A stretch of DNA of 64,000 nt, taken from contig JAICSO010000003.1 of the NCBI GenBank assembly GCA_025936825.1, forward strand, positions 310,001-374,000, read 5' to 3'. The notes under the pieces are model-generated. The model was given only the letters and a program-made list of their open reading frames with translations. It searched no databases and was not told the origin of the DNA. How positions within the stretch are numbered: position 1 is the first letter of the stretch; every line of letters starts with the position of its first letter. Positions 44,641-53,505 of the stretch are shown here, in pieces. This DNA is from Terriglobales bacterium. GTDB taxonomy: Bacteria > Acidobacteriota > Terriglobia > Terriglobales > Acidobacteriaceae. The position numbers and the translations under genes were made by a program.

Positions 44641-45230
44641 GGTTTCCACCTGACGGCTGAATGCTGAGCGCTGAGTGCTATGTGCTCTCTCTTCACATCA
44701 CTTGCCGTGAACACCGCCACAAATGGCGCCGGCGCGGCCGCCTGCTCAACTGCCGGGCGTCCTTGCGCTTCCTCGCGCTCAACAAGGCACATCACGCCGA
44801 CAACATTGAATCCGAATTCGCGGGCGGCTTCGATAGCCTGAATTGTCGAGGAACCGGTCGTGCACACGTCATCCACAATCACGACGCGGGCGCCCTTCTC
44901 GCGGAAGCCCTCAATCCGTTGACCAGTGCCGTGCTGCTTCTCCGCCTTCCGGACGAGGAAGGCGTGGATGTTCCCGCTCACCACGGCGACTGAGACGGCT
45001 ACTGGATCGGCGCCCATTGTGAGGCCACCAATCGCCGCTGGGTTCCATGCACGGTTACGGATCTCCTCTAGAAAAACTTCGCCCGTGAGCTTTGCGCCGC
45101 GCGCATCGAGAGTCGTGCTGCGACAGTCGATGTAGTAGTCGCTGGTCCGTCCAGATGCGAGCTTGAACTCGCCTAAGCGGAACGATTTTGTCGCGAGCAG
45201 GCGCAGCAGTTCCTGTCGAGCTGTGGGCAT
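44637..45230 (-). CDS. pyrE: Orotate phosphoribosyltransferase
   Basis: Pyrimidine enzyme (197 aa) that joins orotate and PRPP to give OMP. The PRPP-binding loop is RVVIVDDVCTTGSSTIQAIEAA and the N-terminal FKLASGRTSDYYIDCR fits the family. The C-terminal end (REHIALSAQHSAVRWKP) is partly encoded by a heptamer array (44656-44689) and is probably a late extension beyond the usual chain end. It is in an operon with the GNAT gene. ATG 45230. Confidence 0.95.
   Translation of the reverse strand: MPTARQELLRLLATKSFRLGEFKLASGRTSDYYIDCRSTTLDARGAKLTGEVFLEEIRNRAWNPAAIGGLTMGADPVAVSVAVVSGNIHAFLVRKAEKQHGTGQRIEGFREKGARVVIVDDVCTTGSSTIQAIEAAREFGFNVVGVMCLVEREEAQGRPAVEQAAAPAPFVAVFTASDVKREHIALSAQHSAVRWKP
44656..44689. 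repeat. Heptamer array GCTGAGT within pyrE 3' end
   Basis: GCTGAAT, GCTGAGC, GCTGAGT, GCTATGT, GCTCTC in the + orientation; about five units with drift. It lies inside the coding frame of pyrE (minus strand), encoding the last part of the tail. The same word, on the opposite strand, is at 5556-5580. Confidence 0.75.
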
Positions 45231-45250
45231 GAATTACTAAGATACCAGCA

Positions 45251-45281
45251 AAAATGAAAGCGCCCGCTTCTGGCGGGCGCT
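45251..45281 (-). terminator. Rho-independent terminator downstream of the membrane-protein gene
   Basis: A perfect 9-bp stem (AGCGCCCGC / GCGGGCGCT) with a five-base loop, followed on the minus strand by TTTCATTTTTGC. It separates the membrane-protein gene (45301) from pyrE. Confidence 0.85.
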
Positions 45282-45300
45282 GAAGTCAGGTGGATTTCTC

Positions 45301-45831
45301 TTACGCTGCAGCTCCGTGCTTCCGGCTCTCCGGAATGCGCAGCAGCGCCGGAATTGAAAAGAAGATCACGCTGAAAAGCATGGTTCCAATCAAGTCATTC
45401 CGAAAGAAGGGAACCCCGAGGCTGTAGGAGGACATTAGTCCCGCGAGAGTCTTGGGGTACATCGGGAACGCCGCCCATGCGGCGAAGTTGCTGATGAGGA
45501 AAAAGGAAATCGGACTAGCGAGTGCCGCCAAGCCAATCCACAGAGGCTTCTCGTGATTTCTCAGGCGCGTTCCAAGCAACACGATCGCCGCATACCACGC
45601 CCAACTGACTAATTGGCTGACGTCGACGGGATAGTGATAAACGAACTTGCTCAGAATAACGTCGGACAATGCCAACAATCCGACCGGGATCCAAAGCTGG
45701 CGACGTGAACCGTGCGCCCCGAAAAACAGCAAGCTCGCTGCAACAGGCGTGAAATGGAAAGGATAGGAATGCCAGTAGGGGATCGCCAAACGCACCGCGA
45801 ACGCCAACAGGACGAACAGGTAAGGCAGCAT
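45301..45831 (-). CDS. Membrane protein, DUF6580-like
   Basis: Hydrophobic protein of 176 aa with five to six membrane segments (MLPYLFVLLAFAVRLAIPYW, FTPVAASLLFFGAH, WIPVGLLALSDVILSKF, FFLISNFAAWAAFPMYP, LLFSVIFFSIPALL). The pattern resembles DUF6580/ECF-like transport S components, though family assignment is from memory. ATG 45831 is used because GAGGTG lies seven bases upstream; a TTG at 45882 extends the frame without support. Confidence 0.72.
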   Translation of the reverse strand: MLPYLFVLLAFAVRLAIPYWHSYPFHFTPVAASLLFFGAHGSRRQLWIPVGLLALSDVILSKFVYHYPVDVSQLVSWAWYAAIVLLGTRLRNHEKPLWIGLAALASPISFFLISNFAAWAAFPMYPKTLAGLMSSYSLGVPFFRNDLIGTMLFSVIFFSIPALLRIPESRKHGAAA

Positions 45832-45897
45832 ACGATTCACCTCGGAGACTTCGATTTTCGGAGTTGGCGACGAATCCGTCAAGTGTGCACGCGATCT

Positions 45898-46923
45898 CTA
45901 TCTGGCTGCCGGCTTTTCCTCTCGACTCCCGAATCCTTCGCGCACGACCTTCAGATTCTGGTCCAACTCAACCCAGCCCGAAAGAGTCGCCCTTCCTCGG
46001 AAGCGCGGGTAATCGAATCGCAAATCCCGGAATCGAACAATGTCGTCATCACCTTCCGCAGTGGTGGTGAGCATTGGGTATCGTGCCCAGTCGAGATAGA
46101 CCTCGCCCAGAAACGTTCGCTTCGCCGCTAATGTCGCTGGAGTGTCTTGGGGCTTTGGGTAAAAGGCCAGCAGTTCATGGCTCAGCAATCCGGTGCGTGA
46201 ATTGACGTCGGTATCTGCAAAAAACGAAGGCATTTCCGCGACGGTAAACCAATGCGTCAACGACCACGGGTAGGGATACACCGACGCTCGCAGCGGCGTC
46301 TCCGGAGACCGGTTCCCCGAGTCGAAAGCGACTGTAGTGACGGCGTGGAGTGCCGCGCGATGCTCATAGTCGCGCACGGTGTACAAAATGGCAACGCACA
46401 CCAAAGCTAGCACTGCTGCGACCTGCCCTCGAGGAGGATGCTGGCGCCGCGAGAAGATCGCCGGCAGCACCAACCCTGCAATCAGGATGATGTACAGCGC
46501 CGGTTCGACGATGAACACGATGTCCCACGAGTACCACTTCTCCCAGAACGGCCAGAACGGGCGCACGCCGTAATTGTTGGTGAAGTCGAGCAGGATATGA
46601 CTCAGTCCAGCAACGTACGCAAGAACAAAAAGCAGTCCCCAGCGCGGCGGAAGGTCTTGGACGTTTGTCTTACGGCCGCGTAGGCGCCAGACGCCATACA
46701 TAACGGCAACGGTTAGGGCCGACATGAACAGCAGACCGATGAATGAATGCGTGAATCCGCGATGGTGCGCGAAATAAGATACCCGGTCTTTAAATTGCCA
46801 GAATATGTCGAGGTCGGGAGCTTCAGCGGCTAGCGTCATGGTCGCGGTCGCGAGCGCCGTTTTACGGTTAAATCCGGCTCGGCCCAGCACCGCGCCGGTG
46901 AGGAAGTGAGTGATCGGTTCCAA
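45898..46923 (-). CDS. YdjM-type membrane-bound metal-dependent hydrolase
   Basis: Membrane protein of 341 aa of the YdjM/DUF457 group. The conserved histidine motifs LEPITHFLTGAVLGR, HRGFTHSF and SHILLDFTNNYG (with D/N metal ligands) are present, with about five hydrophobic segments, and the C-terminal third is a soluble region. The natural substrate is unknown; the family is related to metal-dependent membrane hydrolases. Start TTG 46923 gives the typical N-terminus; the longer frame to 47019 reads through repeat DNA and is rejected. Confidence 0.82.
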   Translation of the reverse strand: MEPITHFLTGAVLGRAGFNRKTALATATMTLAAEAPDLDIFWQFKDRVSYFAHHRGFTHSFIGLLFMSALTVAVMYGVWRLRGRKTNVQDLPPRWGLLFVLAYVAGLSHILLDFTNNYGVRPFWPFWEKWYSWDIVFIVEPALYIILIAGLVLPAIFSRRQHPPRGQVAAVLALVCVAILYTVRDYEHRAALHAVTTVAFDSGNRSPETPLRASVYPYPWSLTHWFTVAEMPSFFADTDVNSRTGLLSHELLAFYPKPQDTPATLAAKRTFLGEVYLDWARYPMLTTTAEGDDDIVRFRDLRFDYPRFRGRATLSGWVELDQNLKVVREGFGSREEKPAAR

Positions 46924-46959
46924 GTAACTTTTGTAGCATAGATGAGAAATGTTGACTGA

Positions 46960-47037
46960 GTCGCACGTCGTGGGTCGCACGTCGCACGCAAAAAAGAATG
47001 CCAATACCGTGCGACGCACGACCCGGACGCAGGACGG
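46960..47037. repeat. Inverted heptamer element GTCGCAC / GTGCGAC
   Basis: GTCGCAC, GTCGTGG, GTCGCAC, GTCGCAC run forward from 46960, and CGTGCGA, CGCACGA, CCCGGAC, GCAGGAC-like units follow in the opposite sense to 47037, so the two halves can pair. It lies between the lipid kinase stop and the hydrolase start. Confidence 0.75.
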
Positions 47038-47040
47038 AAA

Positions 47041-48003
47041 TCATCGCAGCAGCGACGGATGTCCTTTTGGCACCAGCACGGTTAGCGAATCCGGCACGAC
47101 TGACAATGTGATAGGCAGCCGACCCAGCAACTCCCCATCCGCTTCGACGTAGATGTTCTCCGGCTTCTCAGTCGCTATAGGCCGGCATGTGACCTGGTCT
47201 GCGTAGGCGAGTTCAATCCCCGGAATCCCAGCCGACATGCCCAGAACTCCCCGAAACACATACGCTAAATACCGCGCGCGGCTGCCCGTGCGGGACAGGA
47301 TCAGCCGGAAATCGTTTCGCGCCAACGATGCACCTGGCGCAAGTTCGCGCAGCACACCGCCAAATTGATTGATGCGCACCGCCAGCATTTCAGAAAGCCG
47401 TTCTTCGCGCCGTGGTCCGCTTCCGTTGCTCGAAAACTCTGCCTCGAAATAGCGCATGCGATGCGTCCACCACAGGTGCCACGCCTTGGAGTAGTACGCG
47501 GTCATGCCCATGCGGTCTTTCATGAGGCGGTTGAGCTTGTAGAAGAGGTGTGCATCGAGCCCGGCACCGGCTGCAACTGTGAAGTATCGCGAACTCGGAA
47601 TCGCGTTGAAGTCGCGATACTGAATTTGACCCACTGCGATTCTCTTTGGGATCGCGGTCAACAGCGCTCGCGCCGCGGCTTCGGGATTCATGGGCAGGCG
47701 CAGATCATGCGCCATGGCGTTAGCGGTTCCCAGCGGGATGATCCCTAAGGCAGCATCACGGACCGCAATCCCTTGCAGGATGTCGTGCACAGTTCCATCG
47801 CCGCCGCAGGCGATAATCGTGTCAAAGCCGTCGCGGATCGCCATCCGTACCTGAGCAGCAGCGTCAGATGCGGCACGGGTAGGCTCGGCTTCAACCTGTA
47901 CGCCAGCAGCCCGGAGCACTGCCGCCGCGCGGTCAACATCCTGCGCCCGGTATTTACGCCTTCTGCCTGACAGGGGGTTGTAGAAGAGCGCGGCTCGTTG
48001 CAT
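47041..48003 (-). CDS. Diacylglycerol/sphingosine kinase-family lipid kinase
   Basis: YegS/BmrU-type lipid kinase of 320 aa. The ATP-binding GGDGTVHDILQGIA motif and GIIPLGTANAMAHDL are typical of the DAGK catalytic domain (about 1-125), and the C-terminal domain ends in a substrate-site region (ADGELLGRLPITLSVVPDSL). No membrane segment. Bacterial members phosphorylate diacylglycerol, phosphatidylglycerol or sphingosine-like lipids; its position directly after a ceramidase-like gene favours a sphingoid substrate, as an inference. Confidence 0.88.
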   Translation of the reverse strand: MQRAALFYNPLSGRRRKYRAQDVDRAAAVLRAAGVQVEAEPTRAASDAAAQVRMAIRDGFDTIIACGGDGTVHDILQGIAVRDAALGIIPLGTANAMAHDLRLPMNPEAAARALLTAIPKRIAVGQIQYRDFNAIPSSRYFTVAAGAGLDAHLFYKLNRLMKDRMGMTAYYSKAWHLWWTHRMRYFEAEFSSNGSGPRREERLSEMLAVRINQFGGVLRELAPGASLARNDFRLILSRTGSRARYLAYVFRGVLGMSAGIPGIELAYADQVTCRPIATEKPENIYVEADGELLGRLPITLSVVPDSLTVLVPKGHPSLLR

Positions 48004-48093
48004 GTGATATGGATTCTACCCGGCAGCGAAAAGCTGCTCACGCCAGCGAAACACCGCAATTTTAGCGGACGTTGGCAGCATACAAGCCACAGA

Positions 48094-48873
48094 TTAATGG
48101 GCGATGAATTCCGACGGCAGGGGTTCCCTCTTTTGCAGCATGCGCAAAATCCAGTAACCCGCCATGCTGGCAGCAAGGTGCTTCAGCGTATGGCCGCTGA
48201 CAATGTGGCCGAGGGAGTAAATCCTGCGATCGAAGGTCTCGAAAATCTTGGCCAGAGCGTAAAGCACAAATACGGTCAGGAAATCCCAATTCCTCGTATA
48301 TCGCGATTGGATAAACGGAGCGATCACTAAAACCAGAACCGAGTAAATCTGCAGCGCCGCGTACCAGCGCAAGTCGCCATGTCCGTGGAGTTCACTGTAG
48401 TACCACTGCACGACCGTGCCAATGCTGAAGAGCACTAGGAAGGGAAGTAGCTTAACCCCGAAATCAACATCAATTCTCTCGGCAATCACCGCCGCCACAA
48501 ACCCGGCAAACATGATGGACATCGGCAATCGGTCCCAAACCAACGTCGCGTTGGAAGGAGAGAAGTGGTAATAGGCGGAACCGAAACAAGTGACAAAAAG
48601 CCCGACAAAGAGCACGAGATAGGGCCAACGCTCGCGTGGATCGATGAAGGCGGCGTGGGGGTCGCCGGTGCCGGGAAAGAGGAACACCATCCCCCACAAT
48701 CCGATCACCGCGAAGGGGAAGTTCGAGGCCACATTCCAGAAGTTGGGAAGCCCCAAAACCGGGCGCTTGTCGGCGAAATCGTGGTACGAGACGGGTTGCG
48801 CCATCGCGAGCGGATGCTCAATCTGAAGCCGCACCATGAGCAGGCCAATACCTACGGCTAGACCGAGCAGCAA
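48094..48873 (-). CDS. Ceramidase-like membrane hydrolase (CREST superfamily)
   Basis: Integral membrane protein of 259 aa with about seven hydrophobic segments. The motifs GSAYYHFSPSNATLVWDRLPM and HTLKHLAASMAG, with conserved Ser, His and Asp positions, match the alkaline ceramidase/CREST group of zinc amidases, and YHDFADKRPVLGLPNFWNVAS is a family N-terminal mark. It may cleave an N-acyl lipid or a related amide. The start is uncertain: TTG 48873 or ATG 48837. It is followed after 90 bases by the lipid kinase gene. Confidence 0.8.
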   Translation of the reverse strand: MLLGLAVGIGLLMVRLQIEHPLAMAQPVSYHDFADKRPVLGLPNFWNVASNFPFAVIGLWGMVFLFPGTGDPHAAFIDPRERWPYLVLFVGLFVTCFGSAYYHFSPSNATLVWDRLPMSIMFAGFVAAVIAERIDVDFGVKLLPFLVLFSIGTVVQWYYSELHGHGDLRWYAALQIYSVLVLVIAPFIQSRYTRNWDFLTVFVLYALAKIFETFDRRIYSLGHIVSGHTLKHLAASMAGYWILRMLQKREPLPSEFIAH

Positions 48874-48950
48874 AGCAGCGCCATTCTTCGGAGCTAGCAG
48901 GTTGGGACCTCCCTATGATCTCTTAGGTCACTGTAACAATCGACGAAAAA

Positions 48951-49094
48951 CCCTCACCACAGACGGCACCGAGTCTCACAGAGAAAAACCACAGAGGAAG
49001 ACAGAATCAGTTAAGCAGGGACGGACATTGGCGCACTAAGTGCCGTTCCTCTGTGGCATTCCTTTGTGTACCTTCGTGCCCTGTGTGGTGAAGG
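48951..49094. repeat. Inverted repeat element with 47-base arms
   Basis: Left arm 48951-48997 (CACCACAGACGG ... ACCACAGAGG) and right arm 49048-49094 (CCTCTGTGGC ... GTGTGGTGAAGG) are imperfect inverted copies around 50 bases. It belongs to the ACCACAGAGG-type family, a smaller member of which is at 10376. It lies between hemB and the ceramidase-like gene. Confidence 0.8.
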
Positions 49095-49104
49095 TTTTCA
49101 GGGG

Positions 49105-50208
49105 TTACGCCAGAAGCTTCGCCGCGTCTTTCGCGTAGTACGTCAGAATGATGCTTGCCCCGGCACGGCGGATTGAGACCAGCGACTCCATCATCACGCG
49201 CTCACGGTCGATCCAGTTATTGCGTGCGGCGGCTTCAATCATCGCGTACTCGCCGGAAACCTGGTAGGCAGCCAGCGGCAGATCGAATCTCTCTCGGGCC
49301 GCGGCGATCACGTCGAGGTATGGCATGGCCGGTTTGACCATGATCATGTCCGCGCCCTCTTCGACGTCGAGTTCGATCTCGCGCATGGCCTCGCGGACAT
49401 TAGCTCCGTCCATCTGGTAAGAGCGGCGATCGCCGAACTGCGGCGCCGAATCTGCGGCTTCGCGAAATGGCCCGTAAAATCCTGACGCGAATTTGGCCGC
49501 GTAAGAAAGAATCGGCGTGTTCTCCAAGCCGGCTGCGTCCAGTCCTTTGCGAATCGCGCCGACACGGCCATCCATCATGTCGCTGGGAGCGATGATGTCG
49601 ATTCCCGCCTTAGCGAGTGAGACTGATGTTCTCGCAAGCAACTCCAGCGTGGCATCGTTCACGATCTCGTACTCCGGCTGGAACGCTTGGGAGATTTTTG
49701 CCGCAGCGGCGTCAATCACTCCGGATTTCTCGTCATCATTGACTGCGATTGCTGTCGTCCTCAGTCCCCGCGCGGCCGCCCCAAGGGATTGGGGAACATT
49801 CGCCGCCTTAACAATCCCACAATGCCCGTGCGACATGTACTCGCAAAGGCAAACGTCGCCCACGAGCAGCATTTCTGGTACTTCGCGCTTGATGGCACGC
49901 GCGGCGCGCTGAACGATTCCGTTGTCTTCCCAAGCTCCGGTGGCGACTTCATCTTTCGTTTCCGGCAGGCCGAATAGGATCAACGCTGGAACCCCCAGCG
50001 AATGTGCCTCCTCGGCTTCGCGAACCGCCTGGTCTACCGACAGGTTGTACACGCCCGGCATTGACCGGACTTCTTTCCGCAGGCCCTCGCCCGGACAGAC
50101 AAAAAGGGGATAAACGAATGATTCCGGGGTCAGCTGCGTCTCACGCACAAGAGAACGCATTGCGCCCGTGCGGCGCAGTCGGCGAAGACGGGTTGCCGGA
50201 AATGCCAT
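49105..50208 (-). CDS. hemB: Delta-aminolevulinic acid dehydratase (porphobilinogen synthase)
   Basis: Second heme-pathway enzyme seen (367 aa), joining two ALA molecules into porphobilinogen. The zinc-binding Cys cluster [14 protein letters not shown] and the active-site Schiff-base lysine in [11 protein letters not shown] are present, so it is the zinc-dependent class. The start ATG 50208 is used ([13 protein letters not shown]), with TTG 50214 as an alternative. It is divergent from mutS2. Confidence 0.96.
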   Translation of the reverse strand: MAFPATRLRRLRRTGAMRSLVRETQLTPESFVYPLFVCPGEGLRKEVRSMPGVYNLSVDQAVREAEEAHSLGVPALILFGLPETKDEVATGAWEDNGIVQRAARAIKREVPEMLLVGDVCLCEYMSHGHCGIVKAANVPQSLGAAARGLRTTAIAVNDDEKSGVIDAAAAKISQAFQPEYEIVNDATLELLARTSVSLAKAGIDIIAPSDMMDGRVGAIRKGLDAAGLENTPILSYAAKFASGFYGPFREAADSAPQFGDRRSYQMDGANVREAMREIELDVEEGADMIMVKPAMPYLDVIAAARERFDLPLAAYQVSGEYAMIEAAARNNWIDRERVMMESLVSIRRAGASIILTYYAKDAAKLLA

Positions 50209-50279
50209 AGTCAAATTCTAGCAGGCATGGGAAGGGGTGCAGGCCGCGACTACAGTACCATTGAGGTGTGCCGCAAGCC

Positions 50280-52781
50280 ATGACAAATACGAGCGCGCGC
50301 CTGTTGGAGTTCGACTCGCTGCGCGACCTCCTGAGTGGCTATGCGGCGTCGGATCTGGGGCGTACGCGGTTGGAAAGGTTGGCACCTTCGACGGAGGTTT
50401 CGTGGATTCAATCGCAGCAACGATTGACCTCCGAAGTCCGCGAATTCCGGCGTACCGGTGGAAGCTTCAATTTTTCCGGACTTATCGACATCTCGAAGAT
50501 CCTCGAGAAGGCGCGAATTTCCGGTGTGGCGCTAGACCCAGAAGAAATCGTCAAGGTCATCACCCTCGTGGACCGTGCCGCCGAGTGGCGCGAGATCGCC
50601 TTTAACCCGCCGCAAGGGATGAAGGCAGACTGGGCCGCAGTTCGGGAGCTATCGTCCGGCATAGCAGATTTCGCTGCGTTGCTGAAGTCGATTCGCAACA
50701 AGATTCTTCCCGACGGGACACTCGACGATCGTGCTTCGCCGCAACTGGCCAGCATCCGGCGCGAGGTCGAGAAGCAGCGGCGCGGGATTCAGGACTCCTT
50801 GCGCGGGTACTTGAGGCGCCTTTCCGAAGGAGGCTCGACGCAGGACGACCTCGTTACGGTTCGCGGCGAGAGGTTCGTAATTCCCGTAAAGATCGAGCAG
50901 AAGCGCCGGGTGCAGGGCGTGGTGCATGGCGCGAGTTCGAGCGGTCAGACCGTATTCATCGAGCCGCTGGAAACCATCGAGCAGAACAATGAACTGGTTC
51001 GCCTGCTAGAGGAAGAGCAAGCCGAGATTCGCCGCATCCTGCTGGAAATGACGCAGCGGATCGGAGAACAGTCATCTGACATCTACGCAGCCCAACGGAT
51101 CTTGGCAGAACTGGAACTGCAGTTCGCGAAGGCTCGCTTCGCGGATGACTACAACTGCGTCGCGCCAACACTGCGAATGGTGGAGGGACAGGCGCCATCG
51201 CCCGTTCAGGAGGAGCAAAGCTCCGCAGGGGGACATGCCTCTTCGCTTATCGTCCGCGACGCTCGCCATCCATTGTTAGAAAGGAATTTGCGCACTCGAG
51301 CCATGTCGGACAAGAATCTCCGACCCACGCAAAACGTGGTCCCCATCAGTGTTGAACTCGAAGATGAGCGGCGCGAACTGATCATCACCGGTCCGAACAC
51401 CGGCGGTAAAACTGTCACCCTGAAGACCATTGGCCTGCTCACGCTGATGGCGCAGTCGGGTATTCCAGTCCCGGCCAGCCGACTGGAGATGCCCGTATTT
51501 GACGCCGTGCTCGCGGACATTGGCGATTACCAATCGATCGAGCAGAATCTCTCGACATTCTCCGCGCACGTCACCAACATCGACTTCATCTCGAGGACCG
51601 CTACGCCGCAGTCGCTTGTGCTTCTCGACGAACTTGGCTCCGCAACCGATCCAGAAGAGGGTGCTGCACTTGCAGTTGCCATTGCCGATCACTTCCTCAA
51701 AATCGGCTGCATCACAGCGATTTCCACGCATCACACATCACTCAAAGTTTTTGGCGCAAATTCGTCCGGAGTACTGAATGCAGCCGTCGGATTCGACGAA
51801 GCCACGCTCAAGCCCACCTACGAGTTGAAAACGGGAGTCCCCGGCGCTTCGGCAGGGATCAACATTGCACAGCGCCTCGGGCTCAATCCGGAGATCGTGC
51901 AGTCTGCTCGCGGACGTTTGGGCACGCAGGCGCGGGATGTCGGGAAGTTCCTCGACCAGTTGCATGAGCAGTTGAAGGCGGCGGAAGCCGAGCGCTTTCA
52001 GTTGCGCAGCAAAGAAGCAGATCTCGATCGTGAGCGCACGCGACTGGCCGCGGAAGGCAAGCGGGAGCAGCAGGACATAGTCCGCGAGCTGGAGAAGAAA
52101 CTCGAATCGCTGATGCGGGACTTCGAGTATCACGCGCGCGAGGCGGTCACGGCCGTGCAGGACCGCGCCGCCGCCCAAAAGGTATCGAAAGAGGCGGAGC
52201 GCCGCATTGCTAAATTACGCCGCGACTTTCGCGAGCAGTTTGATTCCGCTGTCGTCGCTCACGTTAGCGGTGCGGACCGCGGTGATCCCAATGCCGCGCC
52301 GCAGCTGGTCAAGCATGTTTCCGAAGGCGATGTCGTGAAGCTCAAGTCGGTCGGCCGCAACGCGAAGATTGTGCGCAAAATTGACGACAAGCACTTTGAG
52401 GTCGAAGTTGGCGCCATGAAGATGCGGGTCGCGCGCGAAGATGTCGCCGAAGTGGTCGTCCGCGCTTCCGACACTCCGGTCAATGCGGCGCGTGCAAAGG
52501 GCGTATCGATTTCGCTGCACAGCGAAGACGCGAACGTACCCTCGGAAATCAATGTTATCGGTCACACTGTTGACGATGCCACGCGAGAAGTCGAGAAGTT
52601 CGTCGACCGGGCATTCCTTGCCGGCCTGCCACGCATTCGCGTGGTCCACGGCAGCGGCATGGGGATCTTGCGCAAAGCTCTTCGACAATTCCTGCAGAAG
52701 CATCCGCATGTGGAATCAATCGCTGAACCTCCGCAAAATGAAGGCGGCGGGGGAGCGACGGTGGCAGAATTGAAGATTTGA
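50280..52781 (+). CDS. mutS2: MutS2 family protein with Smr domain
   Basis: MutS2 (833 aa from ATG 50280): N-terminal core, ATPase with Walker A ITGPNTGGKTVTLKT and Walker B LVLLDELGSATDPEEGA, a long coiled-coil (about 510-620, QLHEQLKAAEAERFQLRSKEADLD), and a C-terminal Smr endonuclease-like domain (INVIGHTVDDATREVEKFVDRAF ... RVVHGSGMGILRKAL) with the HGSG motif. MutS2 acts in recombination suppression and in rescue of collided ribosomes. GTG 50268 is an alternative start. A weak hairpin (52783-52808) follows the stop. Confidence 0.96.
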   Translation: MTNTSARLLEFDSLRDLLSGYAASDLGRTRLERLAPSTEVSWIQSQQRLTSEVREFRRTGGSFNFSGLIDISKILEKARISGVALDPEEIVKVITLVDRAAEWREIAFNPPQGMKADWAAVRELSSGIADFAALLKSIRNKILPDGTLDDRASPQLASIRREVEKQRRGIQDSLRGYLRRLSEGGSTQDDLVTVRGERFVIPVKIEQKRRVQGVVHGASSSGQTVFIEPLETIEQNNELVRLLEEEQAEIRRILLEMTQRIGEQSSDIYAAQRILAELELQFAKARFADDYNCVAPTLRMVEGQAPSPVQEEQSSAGGHASSLIVRDARHPLLERNLRTRAMSDKNLRPTQNVVPISVELEDERRELIITGPNTGGKTVTLKTIGLLTLMAQSGIPVPASRLEMPVFDAVLADIGDYQSIEQNLSTFSAHVTNIDFISRTATPQSLVLLDELGSATDPEEGAALAVAIADHFLKIGCITAISTHHTSLKVFGANSSGVLNAAVGFDEATLKPTYELKTGVPGASAGINIAQRLGLNPEIVQSARGRLGTQARDVGKFLDQLHEQLKAAEAERFQLRSKEADLDRERTRLAAEGKREQQDIVRELEKKLESLMRDFEYHAREAVTAVQDRAAAQKVSKEAERRIAKLRRDFREQFDSAVVAHVSGADRGDPNAAPQLVKHVSEGDVVKLKSVGRNAKIVRKIDDKHFEVEVGAMKMRVAREDVAEVVVRASDTPVNAARAKGVSISLHSEDANVPSEINVIGHTVDDATREVEKFVDRAFLAGLPRIRVVHGSGMGILRKALRQFLQKHPHVESIAEPPQNEGGGGATVAELKI

Positions 52782-52782
52782 A

Positions 52783-52960
52783 AAGGTGGCGCGCGATGGT
52801 GCCGCCTTGCGAGCTTCGCGCCCTCAGCAATTAAGAGCGTTTTGAAGTTTTCAACCGCAAAGATCGCGAAGCACGCAAAGGAAGAAGAAGATTCTTCAAT
52901 CTTTGCGATTTCGGCGCGCTCGGCGGTGAATTCACGCGGTGAAAAGCTGGCGAAAATGCT
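52783..52960. repeat. Hairpin and CGCAAAGATCGCGAAGCACG repeats after mutS2
   Basis: A hairpin AAGGTGGCGC...GTGCCGCCTT lies at 52783-52808. Next, ACCGCAAAGATCGCGAAGCACGCAAAGG (52849 on) is a tandem roughly 10-base word, partly mirrored by CAATCTTTGCGATTTCGGCGCG downstream, forming an imperfect inverted pair. No gene is supported in 52842-53019, although the trmFO frame stays open through it. Confidence 0.5.
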
Positions 52961-53019
52961 GGGACTTGACTACGATTCTTCTAGTCCCAACTTCGCCGCT
53001 GCCATCCACACGAGGAATA

Positions 53020-53505
53020 ATGCTCAAGATTCGTCCTGCCACCAAAGACGACGCCTATCTTCTGAAAACGCTGATCCACGAGCTCGCGGATTACGACAAA
53101 CTCGCGGCCGAGACCATTGTCACCGAGGAAGACGTCTTGCGCGATGGCTTCGGCGCGCACCCGAAATTCCGCGCGCTGATTGCCGAATGGGACGGCCAGG
53201 TGGCGGGCTATGCGTTATTCTTCGAGTTCTATTCGTCCTTCCAAGGACGCGCGGGGTTATTTCTGGAGGATATCTTTGTTCGTCCGCCACTCCGCAAGAA
53301 GGGAATTGGTACGGAACTGCTGGCCGCCGTTGCGAAAATTGCCTGGGAGGAAGAGTACTTCTGCTTGCGATGGGAAGTCCTCGACTGGAACAAGCCCGCA
53401 ATCGAGTTTTACAAACAGCTCGGCGCGGAGTTTCTGGACGAGTGGCGTTCAGTGTGCCTGATCGGCGATGCCATGCTAGCTGTCACGGAAAAGGCGGGCA
53501 AGTGA
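53020..53505 (+). CDS. GNAT family N-acetyltransferase
   Basis: Protein of 161 aa with a full GNAT domain: IRPATKDDAYLLKTLIHELA at the N-terminus, AGYALFFEFYSSFQGRAGLFLEDIFV strands, the acetyl-CoA loop PPLRKKGIGTELLAAVAK, and WNKPAIEFYKQLGAEF. It resembles diamine/spermine-type acetyltransferases, but the substrate is not certain. ATG 53020 has GAGGA four bases upstream. Its TGA overlaps the GTG of trmFO (GTGA at 53502-53505), so they are coupled. Confidence 0.9.
   Translation: MLKIRPATKDDAYLLKTLIHELADYDKLAAETIVTEEDVLRDGFGAHPKFRALIAEWDGQVAGYALFFEFYSSFQGRAGLFLEDIFVRPPLRKKGIGTELLAAVAKIAWEEEYFCLRWEVLDWNKPAIEFYKQLGAEFLDEWRSVCLIGDAMLAVTEKAGK

Noticed and set aside
52842-53501. Upstream extension of trmFO to a 698-aa frame
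   Set aside because: The added 220 residues are antisense-like Arg/Cys-rich text overlapping the real GNAT gene; TrmFO similarity begins at GTG 53502.
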